Positions 31,918 to 40,432 of a DNA stretch of 64,000 nucleotides are shown here, piece after piece. Location of the stretch: NCBI GenBank assembly GCA_036389035.1, contig DASVQQ010000015.1, positions 35,835-99,834 of the forward strand, written 5' to 3'. Numbering within the stretch: position 1 is the stretch's first letter; every line of letters begins with the position of its first letter. The notes beneath the pieces are model-generated. The model did not search any database. It was not told the DNA's origin and saw only the letters and a program-made list of their open reading frames with translations. Both the position numbers and the translations under genes were made by a program. The stretch is from Jatrophihabitans sp. Lineage in GTDB: Bacteria > Actinomycetota > Actinomycetes > Mycobacteriales > Jatrophihabitantaceae.

Positions 31918-32397
31918 TCACTCAGCTGTAGGCGGGTCGATCTCATCAGTCGATCGGCCCAGCAGCCTGGCCAGCTGCTCCACCACCACGTCGTGCACCA
32001 GGTCGGCCAGGTCCTCGCTCTGCGCCGCCCGGCTCTCCAGCGGCCGTCGATAGACCACGATCACCGGGGCCGAGATGCCGGCCACCCCGTTGCGGTACAG
32101 CCGTGACAGCGGCACCGCGTTGTCATCGAGGATGTCCTCGTCGAAGTCGAAGTCGGCGGTTCCGCGGTGGCTGACGTCGGGCACGTCCTCCACCGCGAAC
32201 TCGACCTGGGCCAGCTGCTCGGCCAGCCGCGGCTGCAGGTGATCGACCGCGTGCAGCACCATCGCGTCGAAGGCGTCACCCCGGCTGTGCGCGATCGGCA
32301 CCGGCCTGGGCGCCAGCATTCCGCGCAGGCCGCGACCGTGCCGGTCCCGGCGGCGGGCCGGACGTCGTGCGGCCGGCGACTTCGGATCGGTGCCCAT
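31918..32397 (-). CDS. Degenerate zincin-like 'metallopeptidase family' protein (Rv3259-like)
   Basis: A 159-residue protein. The core HSRGDAFDAMVLHAVDHLQPRLAEQLAQVEFAVEDVPDVS, PLSRLYRNGVAGISAPVIVVYRRPLESRA matches the minimal zincin family next to whiB2 in actinobacteria. Where related proteins carry HExxH, this one reads VVVEQLARLLG, so only the Glu is kept and the metal histidines are missing; it is unlikely to be a zinc protease. ATG 32397 is preceded by TAGGCT eight bases upstream, so the transcript is probably leaderless; it is divergent from the DUF3499 gene. Confidence 0.78.
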   Translation of the reverse strand: MGTDPKSPAARRPARRRDRHGRGLRGMLAPRPVPIAHSRGDAFDAMVLHAVDHLQPRLAEQLAQVEFAVEDVPDVSHRGTADFDFDEDILDDNAVPLSRLYRNGVAGISAPVIVVYRRPLESRAAQSEDLADLVHDVVVEQLARLLGRSTDEIDPPTAE

Positions 32398-32489
32398 GCC
32401 TGGCGAGCCTAGTGCGGTACGGCCTGCGACACGCGGCGGCGATCGGCGCTCACCGGCAAAGCCTGGGCCGGGGGCTAGTGTCGGCCGTT

Positions 32490-32849
32490 GTGAGGCATGT
32501 CCGTCGCTGTACCCGCACTGGCTGCAGTCAGTCTGCCGTCGCGACGTTGACCTACATCTATTCCGACTCGATGGCAGTGGTCGGCCCGCTGGCCGCCTTC
32601 GCCGAGCCGCACTCCTATGACCTGTGCGAGGAGCACGCCGTCCGGCTGACGGTGCCCCGAGGCTGGGAGGTGGTCCGGCACGCCGGTGAGTTCCCGTCAC
32701 CGATCCCGCACGCCGATGACCTCGAGGCGCTGGCCGACGCCGTCCGGGAGGCAGCCCGGATCGAGACGCCGCGCCAGGTGGCCGTCACCGACGAGAACGG
32801 CCTGACCGGCCGGCGGGGCCATCTGCGCGTGGTGCCACCGCCGGTCTGA
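32490..32849 (+). CDS. DUF3499 family protein (Rv3258-like)
   Basis: A 119-residue protein with the DUF3499 pattern: RHVRRCTRTGCSQSAVATLTYIYSDSMAVVGPLAAFAEPHSYDLCEEHA, then RGWEVVRH. The two N-terminal cysteines and the YDLCEEH cysteine and histidine look like a zinc ribbon. Function is unknown; it is conserved between whiB2 and the phosphomannomutase gene in actinobacteria. GTG 32490 is used because family members start with Arg-rich residues just before the first Cys and a TAGTGT hexamer lies eight bases upstream. GTG 32478 is the alternative. Confidence 0.83.
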   Translation: MRHVRRCTRTGCSQSAVATLTYIYSDSMAVVGPLAAFAEPHSYDLCEEHAVRLTVPRGWEVVRHAGEFPSPIPHADDLEALADAVREAARIETPRQVAVTDENGLTGRRGHLRVVPPPV

Positions 32850-32991
32850 GTCACCACCGGTCTGCGGCCTCGCCGGCCGCTCGCCTAGGCTGGCAGATCA
32901 CGACCCCGCGACGGAGCCCGAACCGCCTGCTCCACGCGCTGAGCAAGCCGCTGCTCAGCTTCCGACCACCTCCAGGAGAGGCGTCTGCAAG

Positions 32992-34365
32992 GTGATCAAC
33001 CTTTCCGACATCGTGAAGGCCTACGACGTCCGGGGCATCGTTCCAGACCAGCTGAACCCCGAGGTCGCCCGCGCGCTGGGCGCTGCCTTCGTGACGGTCA
33101 CCGGCGTTCGCGAGCTGGCCGCCGGTCATGACATGCGCGAGTCCGGGCCCGAGCTGCTGGCCGCTTTCGCCGACGGCGCCACCAGCCAGGGCGCCAGCGT
33201 GCTCAACATCGGACTGGCCTCGACCGACCTGCTCTACTACGCCAGCGGGCAGCTGGGACTGGCCGGCGCGATGTTCACCGCCAGCCACAACCCGGCGCGC
33301 TACAACGGCATCAAGCTGTGCCTGCCCGGCGCCCAGCCGGTCGGGCAGGACTCCGGGTTGGTGCAGGTCCGCACCACCGCCCAGGGCTACCTCGCCGACG
33401 GCCTGCCGGCGCCGGCGGCCGAGCCGGGGACCGTCAGCAGCCGTGAGCTACTGGCCGACTACGCCCGCTACCTGCGCGGGCTGGTGGACCTGTCGACGTC
33501 GCGGCCGCTCAAGGTCGTGGTGGACGCCGGCAACGGCATGGGCGGCTACACCGTTCCGGCGGTGCTCGGCGACGCGGTGCTCGAGCCGTTGCCGCTGCGG
33601 ATCGTGCCGCTGTACTTCGAACTCGACGGCAGCTTTCCCAACCACGAGGCCAACCCGTTGGAACCGGCCAACCTGGTCGACCTGCAACGCCGGGTCGTCG
33701 AGGAGGGCGCCGACATCGGGTTGGCCTTCGACGGCGACGCCGACCGGTGCTTCGTCATCGACGCCGACGGCAACCCGGTCTCGCCCAGCGCGATCACCGC
33801 GCTGGTCGCGGTCCGGGAGCTGGCCAAGGCGCCGGGCTCGGCGGTCATCCACAACCTGATCACCTCCAAGGCGGTCCCCGAGATCATCGCCGCCCACGGT
33901 GGCCGGCCGATCCGGACCCGGGTCGGGCACTCCTACATCAAGGCCGAGATGGCCGTCACCGACGCGGTGTTCGGCGGCGAGCACTCGGCGCACTACTACT
34001 TCCGCGATTTCTGGCGCGCCGACACCGGCATGCTCGCGGCGATGCACGTGCTGGCAGCCCTGGGCGAGCAGGACGGCACGCTGGCCGCGCTGACCGCGGG
34101 CTACCAGCGCTACCACGCCTCCGGTGAGATCAACTCCAAGGTGGTCGACCAGGACGAGAAGGTGGCCGCCGTGCGCGAGCGGTTCGCCGACCGGACGGTG
34201 GCCACCGACACCCTGGACGGGCTGACCATCGACCTGGCCGACGGCTCCTGGCTCAACGTCCGGGCCTCCAACACCGAACCCTTGCTCCGGCTCAACGTCG
34301 AAGCTCCCACCAGTGCCACGCTGGACGCAGTCCGCGACGAGGCGCTGGCCGTGATCCGGTCCTAG
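32992..34365 (+). CDS. manB: Phosphomannomutase / phosphoglucomutase
   Basis: A 457-residue alpha-D-phosphohexomutase. The phosphoserine loop is TASHNPARYNGIK near residue 98, the metal loop DGDADRCFVID near 245, and the sugar-binding loop GEHSAHYYFRDFW near 323, ending with the phosphate-binding RASNTEP. It interconverts mannose-6-phosphate and mannose-1-phosphate for GDP-mannose, feeding glycan synthesis along with manA and manC in this window. GTG 32992 has AGGAGAGG upstream. A TAGGCT hexamer at 32886-32891 may be its -10. Synteny matches Rv3257c. Confidence 0.93.
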   Translation: MINLSDIVKAYDVRGIVPDQLNPEVARALGAAFVTVTGVRELAAGHDMRESGPELLAAFADGATSQGASVLNIGLASTDLLYYASGQLGLAGAMFTASHNPARYNGIKLCLPGAQPVGQDSGLVQVRTTAQGYLADGLPAPAAEPGTVSSRELLADYARYLRGLVDLSTSRPLKVVVDAGNGMGGYTVPAVLGDAVLEPLPLRIVPLYFELDGSFPNHEANPLEPANLVDLQRRVVEEGADIGLAFDGDADRCFVIDADGNPVSPSAITALVAVRELAKAPGSAVIHNLITSKAVPEIIAAHGGRPIRTRVGHSYIKAEMAVTDAVFGGEHSAHYYFRDFWRADTGMLAAMHVLAALGEQDGTLAALTAGYQRYHASGEINSKVVDQDEKVAAVRERFADRTVATDTLDGLTIDLADGSWLNVRASNTEPLLRLNVEAPTSATLDAVRDEALAVIRS

Positions 34366-34375
34366 GAGGCCCAGG

Positions 34376-34642
34376 GTGTCTATTTCGGCTGACCTGCTCT
34401 CGATCCTGGCCTGCCCGAGCGCTGACCATGCCCCGCTGCGGCTGGAGACCACCGGCAGCGGGCTGGAGCAGCTGGTCTGCACGTCCTGCCTGAGCCGGTT
34501 CCCGGTGTCCGACGGCATCGCGGTGCTGCTGGCCGACGAGGCGGTGCCCGGCCCGCGTGGCCTCGGAGTGCCCGCCACCGACGGCACGGCAGCTGATCAG
34601 AGGGCCGAGGACGAGGCGGCCGATGACGGGACCGCCGGGTGA
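34376..34642 (+). CDS. Trm112-like zinc-binding protein
   Basis: An 88-residue protein with the UPF0434/Trm112 fold: LLSILACPSADHAPLRLE, then LVCTSCLSRFPVSDGIAVLL. The CPxxD/CxxC cysteines bind zinc in homologues. The C-terminal 30 residues are acidic and poorly conserved. It overlaps the SIS gene by 4 bp and follows manB by 10 bp, so it sits in the mannose operon. Trm112 proteins stabilise partner methyltransferases; the partner here is unknown. Confidence 0.85.
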   Translation: MSISADLLSILACPSADHAPLRLETTGSGLEQLVCTSCLSRFPVSDGIAVLLADEAVPGPRGLGVPATDGTAADQRAEDEAADDGTAG

Positions 34643-35772
34643 ACTCCTTCCAGCAGGAGCTGCTCGATGACCCGCAGGCGCTGATCCGGGCCGATCGCGG
34701 CGGCCTGCTGCGCGCGCTGGCCGGGGCCGGGGCCCAGGTGCGCCGCGGCATCGACACCGCCGGCGAGTTCGGCGTCGACCGGCTGCGCGGCTCGACGCCA
34801 CCGCGCGCCGTCCTGGTGGCTCCGGACGCCGCCGCCCCGTACCTGTCCAGCCTGCTGGCCGCGCTGGCTTCGGCCGAGGCGCCGGTGATCGACTGGCGCA
34901 ACCCCGCGCTGCCCCGCTGGGCCGGGCCGGCCGACGCGCTGCTGGTGGTCTCGGCCGACGGCCGGCATCCCCGGCTCGCCGAGCTGATCGCCCAGGCCGA
35001 CCGGCGCGGAATGGTGATCGCGGTGGCCGCTCCGGTCCGATCCCCGGTGGCGGCCGCGGCGGCCCGGCATCCGGTCGCCGATGTCAGCCACCTGGCCTCG
35101 GTGCCGCCGCGAGCGGCCTGGTGGGCGCTGGCCACGCCGGCGTTGCAGGCCCTGGACGCCCTGGGACTGGCCGCCACGGCCCATTTGCTGGCCAGCGTCG
35201 CCGACAGCCTGGACGGCGTCGCCGAGACCGACCGGCCGGACTCCTCCGCCTACACCGGGCCGGCCAAGTTGCTGGCCGCCGAGCTGGCCGAGTCGGTGCC
35301 GGTGATCGCCGGCATCGGCCAGGCCGCGACCGTGGCCGCCCGGCGGTTCGCCGGCGCCGTCCAGCTGATCGGCGGTTCCACCGCGATGGCCGCGGCGCTG
35401 CCCGACGACGTGGCCCGGATCGGCTCGCTGCTGGAGTTCGCCACCACCGAGGCCGACTTCTTCGCCGACCGGATCTCCGAGCCGAGCGTGCGCCCGCGGC
35501 TGGTGCTGATCGGCGACGATGACCGTTATGGCGAGCCGCAGGACACCCAGTGGGACGGCCTGGGCGATGACGCCGGCCGCAAGGCCGGGTCGGCGCTGGC
35601 GGGGCTGGCCGCCAGCCGGGGCATCGGCAGCTCCCGGATCCTGGTGCCGGACGCGCCGCCGCTGGTCCGGTTCGCCGCCGCCTCGGCCACCGGCGACTTC
35701 GCCGCGACCTACCTGGCATTGGCCCGTGGAATCGATCCGTCCGCACCGAGATTAGGGGAGTTGCCACATTGA
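34639..35772 (+). CDS. SIS-domain protein (phosphoglucose/phosphomannose isomerase-like, Rv3256-like)
   Basis: A 377-residue protein with two tandem sugar-isomerase domains of weak sequence similarity: ADALLVVSADGRHPRLAELIAQADRRGMVIAVAAP in the first, VPVIAGIGQAATVAARRFAGAVQ in the second. It lies between the phosphomannomutase and mannose-6-phosphate isomerase genes, as in mycobacteria (Rv3256c). A role in mannose phosphate metabolism is plausible but the catalytic residues are not clear. GTG 34639 overlaps the Trm112-like gene. Confidence 0.8.
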   Translation: MNSFQQELLDDPQALIRADRGGLLRALAGAGAQVRRGIDTAGEFGVDRLRGSTPPRAVLVAPDAAAPYLSSLLAALASAEAPVIDWRNPALPRWAGPADALLVVSADGRHPRLAELIAQADRRGMVIAVAAPVRSPVAAAAARHPVADVSHLASVPPRAAWWALATPALQALDALGLAATAHLLASVADSLDGVAETDRPDSSAYTGPAKLLAAELAESVPVIAGIGQAATVAARRFAGAVQLIGGSTAMAAALPDDVARIGSLLEFATTEADFFADRISEPSVRPRLVLIGDDDRYGEPQDTQWDGLGDDAGRKAGSALAGLAASRGIGSSRILVPDAPPLVRFAAASATGDFAATYLALARGIDPSAPRLGELPH

Positions 35773-35821
35773 ACCGCTGTGCTGCTGTTGAAGCCCGCCG
35801 CCTCGGCCGCGGAGTACGGAC

Positions 35822-36763
35822 ATGAGCGCCGCCAGCGGCACCAAGGCGGTCGTCGCCGCCCTGCTGGCCAACGCGGGCATCGCCGTCATGAAGTTCATCG
35901 CGTTCCTGATCACCGGGTCGTCGTCGATGCTGGCCGAGTCGGTCCACTCGGTGGCCGACTCCGGCAACCAGGGGCTGCTGCTGGTCGGCGGCCGGCGATC
36001 CCGGCGGCAGGCGACCGCCGAGCACCCGTTCGGCTTCGGTCGCGACCGCTACGTGTACGGATTCCTGGTGGCCCTGGTGCTGTTCACCATCGGGGGCATG
36101 TTCGCGCTGTACGAGGGCATCCACAAGATCACCGACCCGCATGAGCTGGACTCGCCGCTGATCGCCATCGCGGTGCTCGTGGGAGCGATCGGCCTGGAGA
36201 CCTGGTCGTTCCGCACCGCCATCCACGAGTCGCGCAAGGTCAAGGGCGACGCCAGCTGGCCGCAGTTCATCCGGCGGGCCAAGGTCCCCGAGCTGCCGGT
36301 GGTGCTGCTGGAGGACCTGGCGGCCCTGGTCGGGCTTTTCCTCGCGCTGGGCGGCGTCGGGTTGACCATGCTGACGGACGAGCCGATCTGGGACGGCATC
36401 GGCACGGTTTCCATCGGGGTGTTGCTGATCACGGTCGCGGTGATCCTGATCATCGAGACCAAGAGCCTGCTGCTCGGCGAGTCGGCCAGCCCGGCCGCGA
36501 TCTCACGGATCGAGGCGGCCCTGGTCGGCGAGGGCATCGAGCGGGTGATCCACTCCCGGACCCTGCACCTCGGCCCGGAGGAGGTGCTGGTGGCCGCGAA
36601 GGTGTCGATGGCGGCCGGCAGCTCGATGGCCGAGTGCGCCGCGGCCATCAACGCCGCCGAAGCCCGGATCAGGGCGGCCGAGCCGACAGCGCGGGTGATC
36701 TACCTGGAGCCGGACCTCTATCAGCCCGAACTGGTCGAGGGCACGGCCAGCCCAGCCAGGTGA
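35822..36763 (+). CDS. Cation diffusion facilitator transporter
   Basis: A 313-residue CDF protein with six predicted membrane helices. Metal-site residues are visible in SMLAESVHSVADSGNQ (helix II, with HSxxD) and VVLLEDLAALVGL (helix V, with ExxxD). The C-terminal cytoplasmic domain (EAALVGEGIERVIHSRTLHLGPEEVLVAAKV) matches the CDF dimerisation fold. It exports divalent metals such as Zn or Mn in exchange for protons. ATG 35822 has GGAG upstream. It lies between SIS and manA genes and overlaps manA by 4 bp, an unusual position for a metal transporter that could link Mn or Zn supply to the metal-dependent ManA. Confidence 0.9.
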   Translation: MSAASGTKAVVAALLANAGIAVMKFIAFLITGSSSMLAESVHSVADSGNQGLLLVGGRRSRRQATAEHPFGFGRDRYVYGFLVALVLFTIGGMFALYEGIHKITDPHELDSPLIAIAVLVGAIGLETWSFRTAIHESRKVKGDASWPQFIRRAKVPELPVVLLEDLAALVGLFLALGGVGLTMLTDEPIWDGIGTVSIGVLLITVAVILIIETKSLLLGESASPAAISRIEAALVGEGIERVIHSRTLHLGPEEVLVAAKVSMAAGSSMAECAAAINAAEARIRAAEPTARVIYLEPDLYQPELVEGTASPAR

Positions 36764-38010
36764 GCTCGGTGAGCTCGGCGGGTTCGGCGGGCTCGGCGGG
36801 CTCGGTGGCTGGGCAGCCGCGGGTGATCGCGCTGGACAACGCGATCCGGGAGTACGCCTGGGGCTCGGTCGAGGCGATTCCGGCGCTGCTCGGCATCCCG
36901 CCGACCGGGCGTCCGGCTGCCGAGCTGTGGATGGGCGCGCACCCGGCCGAGCCGTCGCGGTGGGCCGAGCACCCCGACCGGCCGGCGCTGGACGAGCTGA
37001 TCGCCGGAGACCCGCGACGGTGGCTGGGTGAGGCGAACCTGGCGGCCTTCGGTCCCCGGTTGCCGTTCCTGATGAAGGTGCTGGCCGCCGACCGGGCGCT
37101 GTCGATGCAGGTGCACCCCAGCCGGGCCCAGGCCGAGGCCGGCTTCGCGGCGGAGGAGGCCACCGGCGCCCCGCGCGGCTCGGCGGGGCGCAACTACTGC
37201 GATGCCAACCACAAACCTGAGCTGGCCTACGCCCTGTCCGAGTTCGAGGCCTTCTGCGGGTTCCGTCCGGTGCCGGCCACCCTGGAGCTGCTCGAGGCCC
37301 TGGACGTGCCGGAGCTGGCCGGCTACCTGCCGCTGCTGGCCGGCCGGGACGGCCTGCGGGCGACCTTCACCACCCTGTTGAGCCTGAGCGGCCAACCCCG
37401 GGAACGGCTGGTCGAGGCCACCGTCGAGGGCTGCCGGCGCCTCGCCGAGCAGGACGGTCCCTGGGGCGGCGCGGCCCGGGCCTCGGTGCTGGCCGCGCAG
37501 GACTTTCCCGGCGACATCGGCGCGGTGCTGGCGCTGCTGCTCAACTACGTCCGGCTGGCCCCGGGCGAGGCGATCTACCTGGGCGCGGGCAACGTGCACG
37601 CCTACCTGCGCGGCATGTGCATCGAGATCCTGGCCAGCAGCGACAACGTGCTGCGCTGCGGCCTGACCCCCAAGCACGTCGACATCCCGGAACTGCTGCG
37701 GGTCGCCGACTTTTCCAGCCTGGCCGAGCCGCGCTGGCAGCCGGAGCTTCCCGCCGAGGGCCGGCGGGTCTTTCAGGTGCCGGTGCCCGACTTCCGGCTG
37801 ACGGTGCTGGATCTTGCCGCGGGGCCGGTGCGGCTGCTGCCCGCCGACGGCCCGCACCTGGTGCTCAGCGGCCAGGGCCCGGTCACCGTGGACTGCGGCC
37901 CGCAGAGCCGGACGCTCCGGCGCTGGGAATCGGTCTACGTCGCCCCCGGAGAGGCGGCCTGCGCCGTGTCGGGCAACGGGCAGGTCTTCGTGGCGAACAC
38001 CAACTTGTGA
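36760..38010 (+). CDS. manA: Mannose-6-phosphate isomerase (type I)
   Basis: A 416-residue zinc enzyme. Zinc and active-site residues lie in LPFLMKVLAADRALSMQVHPS, NHKPELAYALSEFEAFCGF and GNVHAYLRGMCIEILASSDNVLRCGLTPKH. It interconverts fructose-6-phosphate and mannose-6-phosphate, the entry to GDP-mannose. GTG 36760 overlaps the CDF stop codon (GTGA); GTG 36769 is possible. The first 15 residues are encoded by a 9-bp tandem repeat (SSAGSAGSAGS) and are not part of the fold. Synteny matches Rv3255c. Confidence 0.92.
   Translation: MSSVSSAGSAGSAGSVAGQPRVIALDNAIREYAWGSVEAIPALLGIPPTGRPAAELWMGAHPAEPSRWAEHPDRPALDELIAGDPRRWLGEANLAAFGPRLPFLMKVLAADRALSMQVHPSRAQAEAGFAAEEATGAPRGSAGRNYCDANHKPELAYALSEFEAFCGFRPVPATLELLEALDVPELAGYLPLLAGRDGLRATFTTLLSLSGQPRERLVEATVEGCRRLAEQDGPWGGAARASVLAAQDFPGDIGAVLALLLNYVRLAPGEAIYLGAGNVHAYLRGMCIEILASSDNVLRCGLTPKHVDIPELLRVADFSSLAEPRWQPELPAEGRRVFQVPVPDFRLTVLDLAAGPVRLLPADGPHLVLSGQGPVTVDCGPQSRTLRRWESVYVAPGEAACAVSGNGQVFVANTNL
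36763..36807 (+). repeat. 9-bp tandem repeat in the manA 5' end
   Basis: Five 9-bp units (AGCTCGGTG, AGCTCGGCG, GGTTCGGCG, GGCTCGGCG, GGCTCGGTG) encode a Ser-Ala-Gly spacer at the ManA N-terminus. The first two give alternative GTG starts. Confidence 0.85.
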
Positions 38011-38090
38011 TCCGCGCTTAAAATAGAGACGGCTGCGGCCGTGGGGCGTCCTGCCAGCGGTCAAGCAACCTAGGCGCCACGATAGGGACC

Positions 38091-38780
38091 ATGAAGCCTC
38101 GCGTACTGGTAGTCGACGATGACTCCTCACTCGCAGAGATGCTCGGCATCGTGCTGCGCTCGGAAGGTTTCGAGCCCGCGTTCGTGCCCGACGGCTCGCG
38201 AGCGTTGGCAGCCTTTCGCGAGGTCAAGCCCGACATCGTGCTGCTGGACCTGATGCTGCCCGGCATGAGCGGGATCGACGTCTGCCGCGCCATCCGCTCC
38301 GAGTCCGGCACCCCGATCATCATGCTGACCGCCAAGACCGACACGGTCGACATCGTGCTGGGCCTGGAGTCCGGCGCCGATGACTACGTGGTCAAGCCGT
38401 TCAAGCCCAAGGAGCTCACGGCCCGGATGCGGGCCCGGCTGCGCCGCTACGACGAGGCCGGCGGCGAGACGCTGCTGATCGGCCCGCCCGACTCGGCGGT
38501 GAGCATCGACGTGCAGGCCCACCAGGTGGTCCGCGACGGCGTGCAGATCTCGCTGACCCCGCTGGAGTTCGACCTGCTGGTGGCGCTGGCCCGCAAGCCC
38601 CGGCAGGTCTTCACCCGCGAGGTGCTGCTCGAGCAGGTCTGGGGCTACCGGCACGCCGCTGACACCCGGCTGGTCAACGTCCACGTGCAGCGGCTGCGGT
38701 CCAAGGTCGAGCGCGATCCCGAGCGTCCCGAGGTGGTGTTGACCGTCCGCGGCGTCGGTTACAAAGCGGGGCCGCCGTGA
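38091..38780 (+). CDS. mtrA: MtrA response regulator
   Basis: A 229-residue OmpR-type regulator. The receiver has the acidic pocket VVDDD, phosphorylation site D53 (IVLLDLMLPG), MLTAKTD and VVKPFKP; the C-terminal winged helix includes LTPLEFDLLVALARKPRQVFTREVLLEQVWGY and VNVHVQRLRSKVE. It is close to mycobacterial MtrA, which controls cell-wall and division genes. ATG 38091. Overlap with mtrB (GTGA, 38777-38780) couples the pair. A TAAAAT hexamer at 38019-38024 in the gap after manA is a possible -10. Confidence 0.95.
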   Translation: MKPRVLVVDDDSSLAEMLGIVLRSEGFEPAFVPDGSRALAAFREVKPDIVLLDLMLPGMSGIDVCRAIRSESGTPIIMLTAKTDTVDIVLGLESGADDYVVKPFKPKELTARMRARLRRYDEAGGETLLIGPPDSAVSIDVQAHQVVRDGVQISLTPLEFDLLVALARKPRQVFTREVLLEQVWGYRHAADTRLVNVHVQRLRSKVERDPERPEVVLTVRGVGYKAGPP

Positions 38781-40432
38781 GCCCAGCCGCCCCAGGCTGG
38801 ATTTCCGGCGGGCTCGACGCCATGCCGGCCCGGTTGAGCCAGCGACTGCACACAGCCACCGGCTGGCTGAGCCGCCGGTCGCGCCCGGGCGTGTCACGAC
38901 TGCTGACGACCTGGCGGCGCTCGCTGCAGCTGCGGGTGGCGGCCACCACCGCCATCGTCACCGGCCTGATCGTGTTGCTGATCGGGGTGTTCCTGGTGGA
39001 CCAGATCGGCAAGGGCGTGTTGAAGGCCAAGCGGGCCGCCTCGATCAGCCAGGCCTCGCTCGGCCTGGAAGCGGCGGTGGCGCAGTTCGAAGGGCTCACC
39101 CCGGGTGACCTGAACGGCATCCGGCAGGCGGTCGACCAGATCACCTCCGACCCCACCAGGTCCACCGGCACGCTGGGCGCGGACCTGTTCACCAAGGTGG
39201 TCCGCTCGACCGACCAGGCCGTCAACCGGCAGCTGCCCGGCGGCCAGCCGATTCCGGACGAGCTGCGCCGCGAGGTCGACCGCGGCGCCCTGGCCGTGCA
39301 GTACGCGCCGATCCGGATCCCGAACCACCCCGGCGAGGTGGCCGGCCTGATCGTCGGCCAGCCGGTGAACACCCAGGCCGGCGCCTTCGAGCTGTACTAC
39401 CTGTTCCCGCTGAGCGCCGAGCAGCGGACGCTGAGCCTGGTGCAGCGGACCGTCCTGCTGGCCGGACTGGCACTGGTGCTGCTGGTGGCCGCGATCGCTG
39501 CCCTGGTCACCCGCCAGGTGGTGCGGCCGGTCCGGGTGGCCGCCCAGACCGCCGGCCGGCTGGCCGGCGGCCAGCTGTCCGAGCGGATCACGGTCAGGGG
39601 CGAGGACGACATCGCGTTGCTGGGCGAGTCGTTCAACGACATGGCCAACAGCCTGCAGCAGCAGATCCAGCGGCTGGAGAACCTGTCCCGGCTGCAGCAG
39701 CGGTTCACCTCCGACGTCTCGCACGAGCTGCGCACCCCCCTGACCACCATCCGGATGGCCGCCGAGCTGCTCTACGGCAGCCGGGAGGACTTCGCCCCCG
39801 AGCTGGCCCGCTCGGTCGAGCTGCTGACCAACGAGCTGGACCGGTTTGAGAGCCTGCTGGCCGACCTGCTGGAGATCTCGCGCTACGACGCCGGCGCGGC
39901 GCACCTGGAGACCGAGCAGATCGACATCCGCGGCATCGTGGAGCGAGCGGTGCTCTCGGCCGAGCCACTGGCCCTGCGGCACGGGGTGCAGCTGCGGGCC
40001 GACCTGGGCGATGAGCCGGTGATCGCCGAGGTGGACGCCCGGCGGGTCGAGCGGGTGCTGCGCAACCTGCTGGGCAACGCCCTGGACCACGCTGAGAGCC
40101 GGCCGGTGACCGTCCGGGTCGGCGCCGACGCCGCCTCGGTGGCGGTGACCGTGCGCGATGAGGGCGTCGGCCTGCGTCCGGGTGAGGCGGCCCTGGTGTT
40201 CAACCGGTTCTGGCGCGGGGACCCGTCGCGCAGCCGGCTGACCGGTGGCACCGGGCTGGGTCTGGCGATCAGCCTGGAGGATGTCCGGCTGCACCATGGT
40301 TGGCTGCAGGCCTGGGGCGCGCGTGGCCGCGGCGCGGTGTTCCGGATGACGTTGCCGCGGGTCGCCGGTGGCCCCCTGGACAGCTCGCCGCTGCCGTTGG
40401 AGCCCGAGCCGGAGCCGGAGGTGCTGGCATGA
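38777..40432 (+). CDS. mtrB: MtrB sensor histidine kinase
   Basis: A 551-residue membrane kinase. The first membrane segment lies near residues 55-77, the second near 222-245, with an extracytoplasmic sensor domain between. A HAMP domain follows (TRQVVRPVRVAAQTAGRLAGGQLSERI), then the phospho-acceptor His in SDVSHELRTPLTTIRMAAELL (near 315), an N-box NLLGNALDHAE and the G-boxes RDEGVGLRPGE and GGTGLGLAI. It partners with MtrA. The mtrA-mtrB-lpqB order is conserved in actinobacteria; the lipoprotein gene overlaps by 4 bp. Confidence 0.95.
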   Translation: MSPAAPGWISGGLDAMPARLSQRLHTATGWLSRRSRPGVSRLLTTWRRSLQLRVAATTAIVTGLIVLLIGVFLVDQIGKGVLKAKRAASISQASLGLEAAVAQFEGLTPGDLNGIRQAVDQITSDPTRSTGTLGADLFTKVVRSTDQAVNRQLPGGQPIPDELRREVDRGALAVQYAPIRIPNHPGEVAGLIVGQPVNTQAGAFELYYLFPLSAEQRTLSLVQRTVLLAGLALVLLVAAIAALVTRQVVRPVRVAAQTAGRLAGGQLSERITVRGEDDIALLGESFNDMANSLQQQIQRLENLSRLQQRFTSDVSHELRTPLTTIRMAAELLYGSREDFAPELARSVELLTNELDRFESLLADLLEISRYDAGAAHLETEQIDIRGIVERAVLSAEPLALRHGVQLRADLGDEPVIAEVDARRVERVLRNLLGNALDHAESRPVTVRVGADAASVAVTVRDEGVGLRPGEAALVFNRFWRGDPSRSRLTGGTGLGLAISLEDVRLHHGWLQAWGARGRGAVFRMTLPRVAGGPLDSSPLPLEPEPEPEVLA

